Assembly: GCF_036059255.1 (NCBI RefSeq)
Contig: NZ_CP107947.1
Coordinates: 7,502,001 to 7,566,000, forward strand
Length of the DNA: 64,000 nt
DNA from: Micromonospora sp. NBC_00389
Lineage (GTDB): Bacteria > Actinomycetota > Actinomycetes > Mycobacteriales > Micromonosporaceae
Direction of reading: 5' to 3'
Under the pieces are notes generated by a model. The model worked only from the letters and a program-made list of their open reading frames with translations. It was not told the origin of the DNA and searched no databases. A program made the translations under genes and the position numbers. Shown piece by piece: positions 1 to 9,810 of the stretch; within the stretch, counting starts at the first letter, position 1, and each line of letters starts with the position of its first letter.

Positions 1-749
1 CCGGGCAGACCCGGGAGGACCCGTTCCGGACCGGGTCGGCCCGGCGGCGCGGGCCACTGCTGGTCGGGGTCGGTGCGGTCGTCCTCGTCGCGCTGGTCGC
101 CGGGGCCGTGGCGGCACTGCGGCCCGGCTCCGACCCTGGTGGAACGGACGGTCCGCCGGCACTGGCCGGCGAATCGGTGTCGGCCGCAGAGGTCCCGCTG
201 CCGAGCGGGGACGCGACCAGCCCGGGGCCCCTGCCCAGCGGCACGCCGGGCGCCAGCCGGACCGCGACCGCCGCACCGACCGGCGCCAGCGGCCAGCCCG
301 GCGCGCCGGGCAGCGGTGCCCCGGCCCCACGCACCACGGCGCCGGGGACCACGCCGACCGGGGGGGCCAGCGGCCAGCCGACGTCCAGTGGCAGCCCGGC
401 GGGCCGGCCCAACCCGTACACGGCGGCGCAGGCGTGCGGCAGCGGCTACCAGGTGATCGACTCGGCGACGCTGACCGGCGGTGACGGTCGCCGCCGGGGG
501 CGGGTCTACCTGCTGTACCACTCGGGCAACGGCAACAACTGCGTGGTCACCCTCAAGGACACCGCGGTCGGCACGCCGTCGGCGGCGTCGGCGTACCTGG
601 AGGTCCAGGGACGGGCCCGCAGCACCGACAGCGGGTCCTTCGACTACTACGCCGGGCCGGTGCGGGCCAGCGCCGCCGGGAAGTGTGTGAAATGGGGTGG
701 CGCCACCGGCGGGGTCAGCTACGGCAGCGGGTTCGAACACTGCGACTGA
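1..749 (+). CDS. Membrane-anchored protein with spore-associated-protein-like C-terminal domain (5' truncated)
   Basis: The reading frame is open from the window edge (first full codon at base 3), so the N-terminus is missing. Visible: a short basic stretch, one transmembrane helix (bases about 54-115, Leu/Val/Ala-rich), about 100 residues of Ala/Pro/Ser/Thr/Gly-rich linker, then a compact domain of about 110 residues with cysteines in ACGSGYQV, NNCVVTL, GKCVKWGG and EHCD. The spacing of these motifs resembles small secreted spore-associated protein A-like proteins of streptomycetes, and similar domains are found behind transmembrane segments of other actinobacterial proteins (recalled, not searched). 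The topology implies an extracytoplasmic domain held by one helix. The missing part may be short or may carry a cytoplasmic domain such as a kinase; this cannot be told here. The next gene, cobUT, has its own promoter, so no operon link is implied. Confidence 0.6.
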   Translation, partial: GQTREDPFRTGSARRRGPLLVGVGAVVLVALVAGAVAALRPGSDPGGTDGPPALAGESVSAAEVPLPSGDATSPGPLPSGTPGASRTATAAPTGASGQPGAPGSGAPAPRTTAPGTTPTGGASGQPTSSGSPAGRPNPYTAAQACGSGYQVIDSATLTGGDGRRRGRVYLLYHSGNGNNCVVTLKDTAVGTPSAASAYLEVQGRARSTDSGSFDYYAGPVRASAAGKCVKWGGATGGVSYGSGFEHCD

Positions 750-796
750 TCAACCGCGAGCGCCGGGCCGGCAGGCAGCGGGACGCCGGGCGGCCT

Positions 797-802
797 TAAG
801 GT
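797..802 (+). promoter_or_regulatory. -10 element of cobUT (leaderless)
   Basis: TAAGGT ends 6 nt before the ATG at 809, with no Shine-Dalgarno sequence, so transcription probably begins at or next to the start codon. Confidence 0.5.
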
Positions 803-808
803 ACGGGC

Positions 809-2767
809 ATGTCCGTAGACGGGTGGAACACGGTCCTGGTGCTCGGCGGTATCCGGTCCGGCAAGTCCGAGTTCGCCGAGTCCCTGGTCACCGACGCACC
901 GGTGGTCCGCTACCTCGCCACCGCGCCCGAGGGTGACCCGGACGACACCGAGTGGGCGACCCGGCTCGCCGCGCACCGCGCCCGGCGGCCGGGCAGCTGG
1001 ACCACCGAGGAGACGGCGGCCGAGCCACGGCGTCTGGCCGACGTGCTCGCGTCCGCACAGCCCAACGAGACGCTGCTCGTGGACGACCTGGGCGGCTGGG
1101 TGACGGTGCTGCTCGACCCGGATCACCAGCCCGCCGACGACGTGGCGACGATCGCCGAGCTGGCCGAGGCGATCCGCACCTGCTCGGCGCGGGTGGTGCT
1201 GGTCAGCCCCGAGGTGGGGCTGTCACTGGTGCCGACCACACCGCTGGGCCGGGCGTTCACCGACGCGCTCGGCGCGGCCAACCGCGCGGTCGCCGACGCC
1301 TGCGACGCGGTGGTGCTGGTGGTCGCCGGCCAGCCGGCCTGGCTGAAGCCGGCCGTCGCGCCCGCGAGCACCGCCGGGGCCGCGCCCGCGAGCACCGGAG
1401 GTGCCGAGCCCGCGAGCACCGCGACCGTGACCGAGCCGGCCGGCTCCCGGGCGGTCGTCTCCGCGCCGGTCGTCGTCAGCCTGGCCGACACCGAGCCGAC
1501 CCCCGAGGTGCAGCTTCCGGACGTGCTGACCCACGCGCCGCCGGTCGCCCCCAACCAGGAGCCGGGCAACCCCTGGGCCGCGCCCACCATGGCGCTGCCG
1601 ATGGTGGCCACCGGACTGGTCATCCAGCCGGGCATGGAGCTGCCGATGCCCGACGAGTACACCGGCCCGCAGGCGGTGGACCGGCTGGCCACGCTGGACG
1701 TTCCCGGTGCCGGGCTGGGTGTGCTGGACCGGGTGGTCGGCTTCGCCGCCGCCACCCAGGGCACCTCGACCCCGGTCGCCTGGGGCTCGGTGCGGGTGCT
1801 GCTGTTGCACGGCGACCACGCTGGCGGGGCGTCCGCCGGCACCGTCGCCGGCGATTCGGCACGCCGGGCCGTGCAGGCCCGCGCCGGCCGGGGCGCGTTG
1901 GCCCGGCTGGCCGCCGAGAGCGGTGCCAGCCTGCAGGTGGTGGACACTCCGGCCGCGGCGCCGATGGAGGACCAGCCGGCGCTCGCGCCGGAGCAGGTGG
2001 AGTCGGCGCTGCGCTACGGCTGGAGGTTGGCCGAGCAGGCCGCCGACGCCGGCGTACAGCTGCTCGTGCTGGGCGCGTGCGGCGCTGGCACCGAGGCGGC
2101 CGCCGCGGCGGTGCTGGCGGCCACCGCGGGCGCGGAGCCGCAGGCCGTGCTCAGCCGGGTGATCACCGACTCCGGCGAGATCGACGACGCGGCCTGGATG
2201 ATCCGCTGCGCGGCGGTACGCGACGCGCTGCACCGCACCCGTCGCTCGCCGCGCACCGCCAAGGACGTGCTGGCCGAACTGGGCGGCGGCGACGTGGCCG
2301 TGGCCACCGGCGTGCTGCTCGGCGCCACCGCCCGCCGGGTGCCGGTGCTGCTGGACGGGCCGGTCGGGCTGGCCGCCGGCATGGTCAGTCGCGATCTGGC
2401 CGGGCAGGCACGGCACTGGTGCCTGCTCGCCGACCACGGCGGGCACCCGGCGGTGCGGCTGGCCGCCGACGTGCTCGGCCTCACCCCGCTGCTCGACCTG
2501 CGACTGGACCTCGGCGAGGGGGCGAACGCACTGGTCGCGCTCCCGCTGCTGCGTTCGGTGCTGGCGCTGGCCGCTGCGCTGCCGGTCCACCCGTCGCTCG
2601 GCGGCGGAGAGCCGGAGCCGGCCCCCGAGGAGCCGGAGTACACCGATCCGGAGTACGCCGACCGGGAGTACACCGATCCGGAGTTCATCGAGCCGGAGCC
2701 GGACGGACCGGGCCCGGCCAGCACCGGGGCGGACGAGCAGCCGGCGTCGGGCTGGCGTGCCGGCTGA
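809..2767 (+). CDS. Fused adenosylcobinamide kinase/guanylyltransferase (CobU) and CobT-like protein
   Basis: A 652-residue two-domain protein of the cobamide lower-ligand pathway. Residues 1 to about 190 are CobU-like, with the P-loop GGIRSGKS (13-20), and should phosphorylate adenosylcobinamide and transfer GMP to it. A linker of about 90 residues contains repeated PAST motifs. Residues about 285-625 resemble CobT (nicotinate-nucleotide:dimethylbenzimidazole phosphoribosyltransferase): PGAGLGVLDRVV matches the family PGSLGxLE segment and the end keeps LDLGEGANAL with the catalytic-type Glu. However, the central GEMGIGNT-type segment reads LGACGAGTEA, and the usual lysine in the segment after it appears to be Arg, so catalysis by the CobT half is uncertain. 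The C-terminus has an acidic EYTDPEYAD-type repeat. It overlaps cobS by 11 bp, indicating one operon. Confidence 0.85.
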   Translation: MSVDGWNTVLVLGGIRSGKSEFAESLVTDAPVVRYLATAPEGDPDDTEWATRLAAHRARRPGSWTTEETAAEPRRLADVLASAQPNETLLVDDLGGWVTVLLDPDHQPADDVATIAELAEAIRTCSARVVLVSPEVGLSLVPTTPLGRAFTDALGAANRAVADACDAVVLVVAGQPAWLKPAVAPASTAGAAPASTGGAEPASTATVTEPAGSRAVVSAPVVVSLADTEPTPEVQLPDVLTHAPPVAPNQEPGNPWAAPTMALPMVATGLVIQPGMELPMPDEYTGPQAVDRLATLDVPGAGLGVLDRVVGFAAATQGTSTPVAWGSVRVLLLHGDHAGGASAGTVAGDSARRAVQARAGRGALARLAAESGASLQVVDTPAAAPMEDQPALAPEQVESALRYGWRLAEQAADAGVQLLVLGACGAGTEAAAAAVLAATAGAEPQAVLSRVITDSGEIDDAAWMIRCAAVRDALHRTRRSPRTAKDVLAELGGGDVAVATGVLLGATARRVPVLLDGPVGLAAGMVSRDLAGQARHWCLLADHGGHPAVRLAADVLGLTPLLDLRLDLGEGANALVALPLLRSVLALAAALPVHPSLGGGEPEPAPEEPEYTDPEYADREYTDPEFIEPEPDGPGPASTGADEQPASGWRAG

Positions 2768-3530
2768 GTCGCGGCTCGTCGCGGGGGCCCGGCTGGCGGT
2801 TACCACGTTCACCACCCTGCCGGTACGGGCCGGGCGGATCGACCGCCCGGTGGCCGGCGCCGCGATGGCGCTCGCCCCGGCGGTCGGCGCGCTGCTCGGC
2901 GTACTGCTGGCCGGCGTACTGCTGCTGGCCGGTGCGCTTGCTCCCCCGCTGGTGGCCGCCGGTGTGACCGTGGGCGCCGCAGCCCTGCTCACCCGAGGGC
3001 TGCACCTGGATGGGCTGGCCGACACCGTGGACGCGCTCGGCTCGTACCGGCGGGGCGCGGCCGCGCTGGAGATCATGAAGAAACCGGACGTCGGCCCGTT
3101 CGGGGTGGTCGCCCTGGTGGTCGTCCTGCTGGTGCAGGCGGCGGCACTCGCCGAGCTGGCCGGGCGGTCCTGGCCGGCCTGCCTCGCGGCGGTGGTCGCG
3201 GCGACCGCCGCCGGGCGGCTGGGCGTGACGGTGGCCTGCCGGCGGGGCGTGCCGGCTGCCCGGCCGGACGGGCTGGGCGCCATGGTGGCCGGCACGGTCG
3301 GCCCCGCCGCGCTGGCCGCCGGCGCGGTCGCCGTCGTGCTGCTGGCGGTGCCCGCGGTGCCGGACCGGCCCTGGCAGGGGCCGCTGGCCGTCGCCGTCGC
3401 ACTCGCCGTCGCGGTGCCGCTGCTCACCCACGTGGTACGCCGGCTCGGCGGGATCACCGGCGACGTGCTCGGCGCGACTGTCGAGGCGGTCACCACGCTG
3501 GTCTACGTCGGTCTGGTGCTGTCCGGCTGA
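2757..3530 (+). CDS. cobS: Adenosylcobinamide-GDP ribazoletransferase
   Basis: CobS, 257 residues, an integral membrane enzyme that joins adenosylcobinamide-GDP to the alpha-ribazole nucleotide, the last assembly step of cobalamin. The family signature RGLHLDGLADTVDALGS (residues 80-96) with its conserved acidic residues is intact, followed by the KKPDVGPFG segment. Several hydrophobic helices fill the rest. The start is a GTG inside the last codons of cobUT (11-bp overlap), so translation is likely coupled and the two genes act on consecutive steps. Length is normal for the family. Confidence 0.93.
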   Translation: MPAESRLVAGARLAVTTFTTLPVRAGRIDRPVAGAAMALAPAVGALLGVLLAGVLLLAGALAPPLVAAGVTVGAAALLTRGLHLDGLADTVDALGSYRRGAAALEIMKKPDVGPFGVVALVVVLLVQAAALAELAGRSWPACLAAVVAATAAGRLGVTVACRRGVPAARPDGLGAMVAGTVGPAALAAGAVAVVLLAVPAVPDRPWQGPLAVAVALAVAVPLLTHVVRRLGGITGDVLGATVEAVTTLVYVGLVLSG

Positions 3531-3534
3531 ACCC

Positions 3535-3566
3535 GTCGAGGCGGGCCGGGTAGCGTTCGCCTCGAC
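3535..3566. promoter_or_regulatory. Inverted repeat between cobS and the DUF2314 gene
   Basis: Perfect 9-bp arms GTCGAGGCG (3535-3543) and CGCCTCGAC (3558-3566) with a 14-nt loop. The loop holds TAGCGT (3551-3556), a plausible -10 for the gene starting at 3597. The repeat could be the cob operon terminator or an operator over that promoter; the sequence does not decide. Confidence 0.45.
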
Positions 3567-3596
3567 AGCACCGGCGCGGCCACCGGGGGACAAAGA

Positions 3597-4892
3597 ATGC
3601 TCATCACGGACGACTTCCTGCCCGTACCGGTCCCGGAGTCGCTCAGCGCGACCTACCTGGTGCCGATGGCGGGGCTACCGAAGGTCAGCACGAAGACCGC
3701 TGTGGCGGCGCTGACCGGCCGGCTGGCCGAGCCGGTGCACGGGTTGGCCCGGCAGATGCTGGACAGCCCGCTGATGAGCGTGGACACCCGGCCGATCGCG
3801 GAGTTCCCCGAGCTACCACCGGACCTGCTCACCGCGTTCGGCGCCACCGAGGCGCAACTGGCGCGGCTCGCCGCGGCAAGTCACCTGGTGGTGGTGCAGG
3901 CCGAGTACCGGCCCGGCTGGCCGCCCGCGCACGAGTGGGCGGCCCGCGCGGTCGCGGCTGCCGTGGCGGAATCCGTCGACGGCGACGTGGTGGACGTCTT
4001 CGGCCTGCAGTTCCTCGACCCGGCGACCGCGCTGCGCTCGCTCCCCGATGAGCAGGGCCGGATCCGGTTGGTGGACTGGGTGCTGGTGCCGTACTCCTCG
4101 GATGTGGAGGGTCTGTGGTTCACCACCAAGGGGCTGCGCCGCTTCGGGCTGCTGGAGTTGCAGACCCAGGGGGTGCCCGACCACCTCACCCGGGCCTGGG
4201 GCGCGGTGATGACCGGGGCGGCGCGACGACTGCTGCGGGACTGGACCGACGGGCTCAACGGCGAGGAGGTGCCGGCGTTCGTGCAGTTGCCGGTGCTGGC
4301 CACGGTGACCGGGCATGACATCGCGGTGGCGTACGGCAACCCGGACCAGCACGGGGCGACCGCCCCGGTGCTGCTGCGCCTTGAGTTGGACCCGGCGACC
4401 GACCCGGAGGCCGACTCGTTCCTCAGCCTGCGCCCGCCGCCCGGGCATCCCGGTCCGGACGGGCGCTACTACGCGGCCGCCTGCGCGACGCTGTTCGCCG
4501 GGATCCAGCCGGACGTGCGCTACGCGCGCTCCGGCGACGCGATGAGCCGGGCGGTCGCCACTGCCCGGGCCGCGCTGGGCGACGCCCGGACCCGGTTCGT
4601 CGCCGGTCACCTGCCGACGGAGTCACAGCTGGTGGTCAAGTACGGCCTGCCCGGCGACGACGGTCCGGAGTACGTCTGGGCGGGCGTCACGTCGTGGGAA
4701 GCCCCGGAGCGGATCGTGGGCGTCAGCGCCAGCGACGCGGCCACCGACCCCTCGGTGCGAATCGGCGTCCCGGTCGTGGTGGAGGCGACCGACGTGGTCG
4801 ACTGGGCGGTGCTGGACGCCACCGGCGTCATCGAGGGCGGCTGGACCCAGGCCGTCCTCGACTCCGGCGAACCCCCGACCCCCACCCCCTGA
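3597..4892 (+). CDS. DUF2314-like conserved protein, function unknown
   Basis: A 431-residue cytoplasmic protein without signal peptide or membrane helices. The N-terminal two thirds match nothing I can name. The last ~90 residues (FVAGHLPTESQLVVKYGL, then YVWAGVTSWEAPERIVGVSA and later VVDWAVL) follow the pattern of DUF2314, a small domain seen in uncharacterised bacterial proteins, often in large conserved actinobacterial proteins. ATG at 3597 follows a GGGGGACAAAG stretch that can serve as a weak ribosome site, and TAGCGT 40 bp upstream may be the promoter. It is convergent with gcvT, only 30 bp away. No catalytic motif is evident; the role is unknown. Confidence 0.6.
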   Translation: MLITDDFLPVPVPESLSATYLVPMAGLPKVSTKTAVAALTGRLAEPVHGLARQMLDSPLMSVDTRPIAEFPELPPDLLTAFGATEAQLARLAAASHLVVVQAEYRPGWPPAHEWAARAVAAAVAESVDGDVVDVFGLQFLDPATALRSLPDEQGRIRLVDWVLVPYSSDVEGLWFTTKGLRRFGLLELQTQGVPDHLTRAWGAVMTGAARRLLRDWTDGLNGEEVPAFVQLPVLATVTGHDIAVAYGNPDQHGATAPVLLRLELDPATDPEADSFLSLRPPPGHPGPDGRYYAAACATLFAGIQPDVRYARSGDAMSRAVATARAALGDARTRFVAGHLPTESQLVVKYGLPGDDGPEYVWAGVTSWEAPERIVGVSASDAATDPSVRIGVPVVVEATDVVDWAVLDATGVIEGGWTQAVLDSGEPPTPTP

Positions 4893-4922
4893 CCCCTCCC
4901 GGGGCCAGAGGTGGGGCAGCGG

Positions 4923-6053
4923 TTATTTGACTGAGGGGTTGACGAACGGGGGGCGGGTCACCTGCATGGGGGCCCGGCGGCCGCGGATCTCGATCTCGAC
5001 GAGGTCGCCGTCGGCGAGCTTGGCGTCGGTGTCCAGCAGGGCCAGCGCGATGCCCTGCTTGCGGGTCGGTGAGAAGGTGCCGCTGGTCACCGTGCCGACC
5101 TGCGCGTCGCCGACGTGCAGGGTCATCCCGGGCCGCGGAATGGCCCGGTCGACGGCCACCAGGCCGCGCAGCGTACGGCGAGGGCCGGCAGCCTTCTCGG
5201 CGAGCAGGGCGTCGCGGCCCCAGAAGGCCGGCTTGTCCCAGCCAACCGCCCACCCGGAGCGGGCCTGCACCGGGGTGATCTCCAGGGACAGGTCCTGCCC
5301 GTGCAGCGGGTAGCCCATCTCGGTACGCAGCGTGTCCCGGGCGGCCAACCCGCAGGCACGCAGCTCGAAACTCTCGCCGGCCGCGAAGAGCGCATCCCAG
5401 ACCGGGACCGCGTGCTCCGCCGGCACCACCAGCTCGTAGCCCAGCTCACCGGTGTAGCCGGTGCGGCAGACCGTCAGCTCCACCCCAGCCAGGCTGGCGG
5501 CGGAGAAGCTCATGTAGCCGTGCTCGGTGGGCAGGCCGAGGGCGGCCAGCAGCTCCGCCGAGCGCGGGCCCTGCACGGCCAGCACCGCGTACGCCTGGTG
5601 CTCGTCGGTGACGGTGATCTGCTTCGGCGCGGCGGCGCGCAGCCGGCGCACGACCTCGGCGGTGTTCGCGGCGTTCGGGATGAGGAAGACGTGGTCGTCG
5701 GCGTACAGGTAGGCGATGATGTCGTCCACCACGCCGCCGGTGGCGTCGTCGCAGCAGAGCGTGTACTGCGCCCGACCCGGACCGATCCGGCCCAGGTCGT
5801 TGCTGAGGCAGGCGTCGACGAACTCGGCCGCGCCGGGGCCGCTCACCCGGGCCTTGCCCAGGTGCGACACGTCGAAGACCCCCACCGCCGTACGCACCGC
5901 GGCGTGCTCCTTGAGCACCCCACCGCCGGCGTACTCCAGCGGCATCTCCCAGCCCCCGAAGGGGGCGAACTTGGCACCGAGAGCGGTGTGCCGCTCGTGC
6001 AGCGGGGAACGGCGCAGCCGGGTCTCGGCGGCGGAGGAGGTCACGTCGGTCAT
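4923..6053 (-). CDS. gcvT: Aminomethyltransferase, glycine cleavage T-protein
   Basis: GcvT, 376 residues, transfers the aminomethyl carbon from the lipoylated H-protein to tetrahydrofolate in glycine cleavage. Recognised by the N-terminal [16 protein letters not shown] and GGWEMPLEY, the [14 protein letters not shown] segment, the folate-site region [12 protein letters not shown], and the C-terminal barrel ending in [18 protein letters not shown]. An in-frame start 13 codons upstream (6092) exists, but TAAGTT lies exactly 7 nt before the ATG at 6053, which fits a leaderless transcript and the family N-terminus, so 6053 is chosen. Glycine cleavage P and H genes are not nearby. It diverges from pepA. 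Confidence 0.95.
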   Translation of the reverse strand: MTDVTSSAAETRLRRSPLHERHTALGAKFAPFGGWEMPLEYAGGGVLKEHAAVRTAVGVFDVSHLGKARVSGPGAAEFVDACLSNDLGRIGPGRAQYTLCCDDATGGVVDDIIAYLYADDHVFLIPNAANTAEVVRRLRAAAPKQITVTDEHQAYAVLAVQGPRSAELLAALGLPTEHGYMSFSAASLAGVELTVCRTGYTGELGYELVVPAEHAVPVWDALFAAGESFELRACGLAARDTLRTEMGYPLHGQDLSLEITPVQARSGWAVGWDKPAFWGRDALLAEKAAGPRRTLRGLVAVDRAIPRPGMTLHVGDAQVGTVTSGTFSPTRKQGIALALLDTDAKLADGDLVEIEIRGRRAPMQVTRPPFVNPSVK

Positions 6054-6060
6054 GGGTGGC

Positions 6061-6066
6061 AACTTA
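6061..6066 (-). promoter_or_regulatory. -10 element of gcvT (leaderless)
   Basis: TAAGTT on the minus strand, 7 nt before the ATG at 6053; supports that start over the upstream one. Confidence 0.5.
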
Positions 6067-6215
6067 CCGGGGGCAACGCCGCTGGTTAGCATCGGCGGGA
6101 CCCTGTCAGCGCCATCGACGGGACAGCCCTGACGTCCGGCGGGTAGGTTCCGCCGGAGACCTTCATCGCCGGTACGCGACGACGCGGCCGGCCCGGCCCG
6201 CCCGGAGTAGCTTCA

Positions 6216-7790
6216 GTGACATCACCCCGCACCACCACCCTGAGCCTGGTCGACACCGACCCGGCGGAACTCGCCGTCGACGCGATCGTGATCGGCGTGC
6301 ACAGCCAGACCGGAGAGCAGGACGCCACCAGCGGCCGCACCGGCACCCTGCTGCTCGCCAGCGGCGCGGAGAGCATCGCCGCCGCGTTCGACGGCAAGCT
6401 GACCGAGACCCTGGCGCTGCTCGGCGCGACCGGTGGCCCGGGCGAGGTGATCAAGCTGGCCACGCTGGGCACGATCACCGCCCCGGTGGTCGCCGCGGTC
6501 GGGCTCGGCCCGGAGCCCTCGGGTGCCGCCCCGGCCCCGGAGACGCTGCGCCGGGCGACCGGCGCGGCGATCCGAGCTCTGGCCGGCGCACCGAAGGTGG
6601 CCCTGGCCATGCCGCTGCCGGACGACGCCGACGCGCCGGCCGCCCTGCGCGCGGTCGCGGAGGGCGCGCTGCTCGGCGGGTACCGGTTCGCCGGCTACAA
6701 GACCCGGCCGCAGCCGGCCCGGCGGGAGCCGGTGGCCGAGGTGCTGGTCGCGGTGCCGGACGCCGGTGACGAGGGCGCCCAGGCCGAGATCAGCCGGGCG
6801 CAGGTGGTGGCCGGCGCGGTCCGGCTCAGCCGGGACTGGGTGAACACCGCGCCGAACGAGCTGCGCCCGCCGTCGTTCGCCGACGCCGTGGCCGACGCCG
6901 CCCGTGCCGCGGGCCTCGGCGTTGAGGTGCTGGACGAGGCGGCGCTGGTCGCTGGCGGGTACGGCGGCATCGTCGCGGTCGGGCAGGGTTCGGAGGCTCC
7001 GCCGCGGCTGGTGAAGCTGACCTACACCCCGCAGGGTGGCGGCAACGGCAAGCGGGTCGCGCTGGTCGGCAAGGGGATCACGTTCGACACCGGCGGCATC
7101 TCGATCAAGCCGGCGCAGGGCATGTGGGAGATGAAGTCCGACATGGCGGGCGCCGCCGCGGTGGGCGCCGCCATGCTGGCGATCGCCGGGCTCAAGCCGG
7201 CGGTGGCGGTCAGCGCCTACCTGCCGATGGCGGAGAACATGCCGTCGGGCACCAGCTACCGGCCGGGCGACGTGATCAGCATGTACAGCGGCAAGAAGGT
7301 GGAGGTGCTCAACACCGACGCCGAGGGCCGGATGATCCTGGCCGACGCGATCGCCCGCGCCTGCGAGGACGGCACCGACTACCTGTTCGAGACCTCCACC
7401 CTGACCGGCGGCCAGGTCATCGCGCTCGGCAAGCGGATGGCCGGCGTGATGGGCACCCCCGAGCTGTGCGAGCGGGTCCGGACGGTCGGCGACGCGGTCG
7501 GCGAGCCGGCCTGGCCGATGCCGCTGCCGGACGACGTGCGCAAGGGCATGGACTCCGACGTGGCGGACATCTCGCAGGTCAACGCCGGGATGGACCGGGC
7601 CGGTCACATGCTGCAGGGCGGCGTGTTCCTGCGCGAGTTCGTGACCGACGACGTGGCGTGGGCGCACATCGACATCGCCGGGCCGGGCTACCACTCCGGC
7701 GAGCCGACCGGCTACTGGACCAAGGGCGGCACCGGCGTGCCGGTCCGCACCCTGGTGCAGCTGGTCGAGGACGTCGCCGTCAACGGCTGA
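6216..7790 (+). CDS. pepA: Leucyl aminopeptidase (M17 family)
   Basis: A 524-residue cytosolic zinc/manganese aminopeptidase of peptidase family M17 that removes N-terminal residues during peptide turnover. The metal-site segments are all present: KGITFDTGGISIKP (about residues 286-299), WEMKSDMAGAAAV, and the signature NTDAEGR (366-372), followed by STLTGGQVIALG. The N-terminal domain of about 170 residues is less conserved, as usual. The GTG at 6216 gives the length expected of the family; TAGCTT just upstream may be its -10. A strong hairpin follows the stop. Confidence 0.95.
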   Translation: MTSPRTTTLSLVDTDPAELAVDAIVIGVHSQTGEQDATSGRTGTLLLASGAESIAAAFDGKLTETLALLGATGGPGEVIKLATLGTITAPVVAAVGLGPEPSGAAPAPETLRRATGAAIRALAGAPKVALAMPLPDDADAPAALRAVAEGALLGGYRFAGYKTRPQPARREPVAEVLVAVPDAGDEGAQAEISRAQVVAGAVRLSRDWVNTAPNELRPPSFADAVADAARAAGLGVEVLDEAALVAGGYGGIVAVGQGSEAPPRLVKLTYTPQGGGNGKRVALVGKGITFDTGGISIKPAQGMWEMKSDMAGAAAVGAAMLAIAGLKPAVAVSAYLPMAENMPSGTSYRPGDVISMYSGKKVEVLNTDAEGRMILADAIARACEDGTDYLFETSTLTGGQVIALGKRMAGVMGTPELCERVRTVGDAVGEPAWPMPLPDDVRKGMDSDVADISQVNAGMDRAGHMLQGGVFLREFVTDDVAWAHIDIAGPGYHSGEPTGYWTKGGTGVPVRTLVQLVEDVAVNG

Positions 7791-7806
7791 CCGTCAGAAG
7801 ACCGAC

Positions 7807-7840
7807 GACCGGGGCGCCCCCACACGGGGGCGCCCCGGTC
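7807..7840. terminator. Bidirectional terminator between pepA and the 7845 gene
   Basis: Perfect 15-bp stem GACCGGGGCGCCCCC with an ACAC loop, lying between two convergent stop codons. Confidence 0.85.
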
Positions 7841-7844
7841 GCGT

Positions 7845-8174
7845 TCAGTACCGCTCGGGGCGGCGCTTGCGGCGCTCGTTGAAGTCGCGCATGCGCTGCG
7901 GGTAGCCCATCAGCCGGACGTCGTACACCGGGATGCCCATCCGGTACGCGAAGCGCCGGGCGCCGTCCGGGCCGTCGACGCGTCGGCGGGTCCACTCCCC
8001 GTCGTCGGCGATCAGGATGACCGTGGTCTCGGTCACCGTCGTCCGCGGCTCGATGAACGCCTCGACGCCGCGCCGGCTCCGGACAAAGTTCTCCAGATGG
8101 TCGAGGTCGCCACGATCGGCCGCGCGGTCGTGGCTCGACACACGCGCCTGTTTACGGCGGCGGAACAATCCCAC
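7845..8174 (-). CDS. Small conserved actinobacterial protein, unknown function
   Basis: 109 residues, strongly basic at both ends (MGLFRRRKQ at the start, NERRKRRPERY at the end) with a mixed centre (TTVTETTVILIADDGEWTRR). No membrane helix or signal. GTG at 8174 follows a GGGAGAGG ribosome site. Proteins of this type sit beside lpd genes in related genomes (recalled), which suggests conservation but gives no role. It diverges from lpdA across a 177-bp promoter region and converges on pepA. Confidence 0.65.
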   Translation of the reverse strand: MGLFRRRKQARVSSHDRAADRGDLDHLENFVRSRRGVEAFIEPRTTVTETTVILIADDGEWTRRRVDGPDGARRFAYRMGIPVYDVRLMGYPQRMRDFNERRKRRPERY

Positions 8175-8351
8175 CGGACCTCTCCCCCACGTTTGTCATC
8201 GATAACGGTGCCAAGGGTACGTGTCACCGACGTGTCGTTGGGCACCTCGGTACGCACCCTGTGCCCAGTGGTGACAAGATGACCGAGGTGGGGTGTGTCC
8301 CTGTTACACCTCTGTGACCCCCGATGCAGTGACGCGACCTGGGAGTTGGAC

Positions 8352-9743
<1,392 letters not shown>

Positions 9744-9810
9744 CCACGACAACCCGCGGCGTCCGGCGACGGGCGAAGATCCCACCAGGGGAATGAAGGA
9801 GTCTCAGAAA

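Noticed and set aside
1223..3496. 757-residue open frame on the minus strand across cobUT/cobS
   Set aside because: Antisense shadow in GC-rich DNA; low-complexity Ala/Arg/Ser composition and no ribosome site, while the plus strand encodes recognisable CobU/CobT/CobS.
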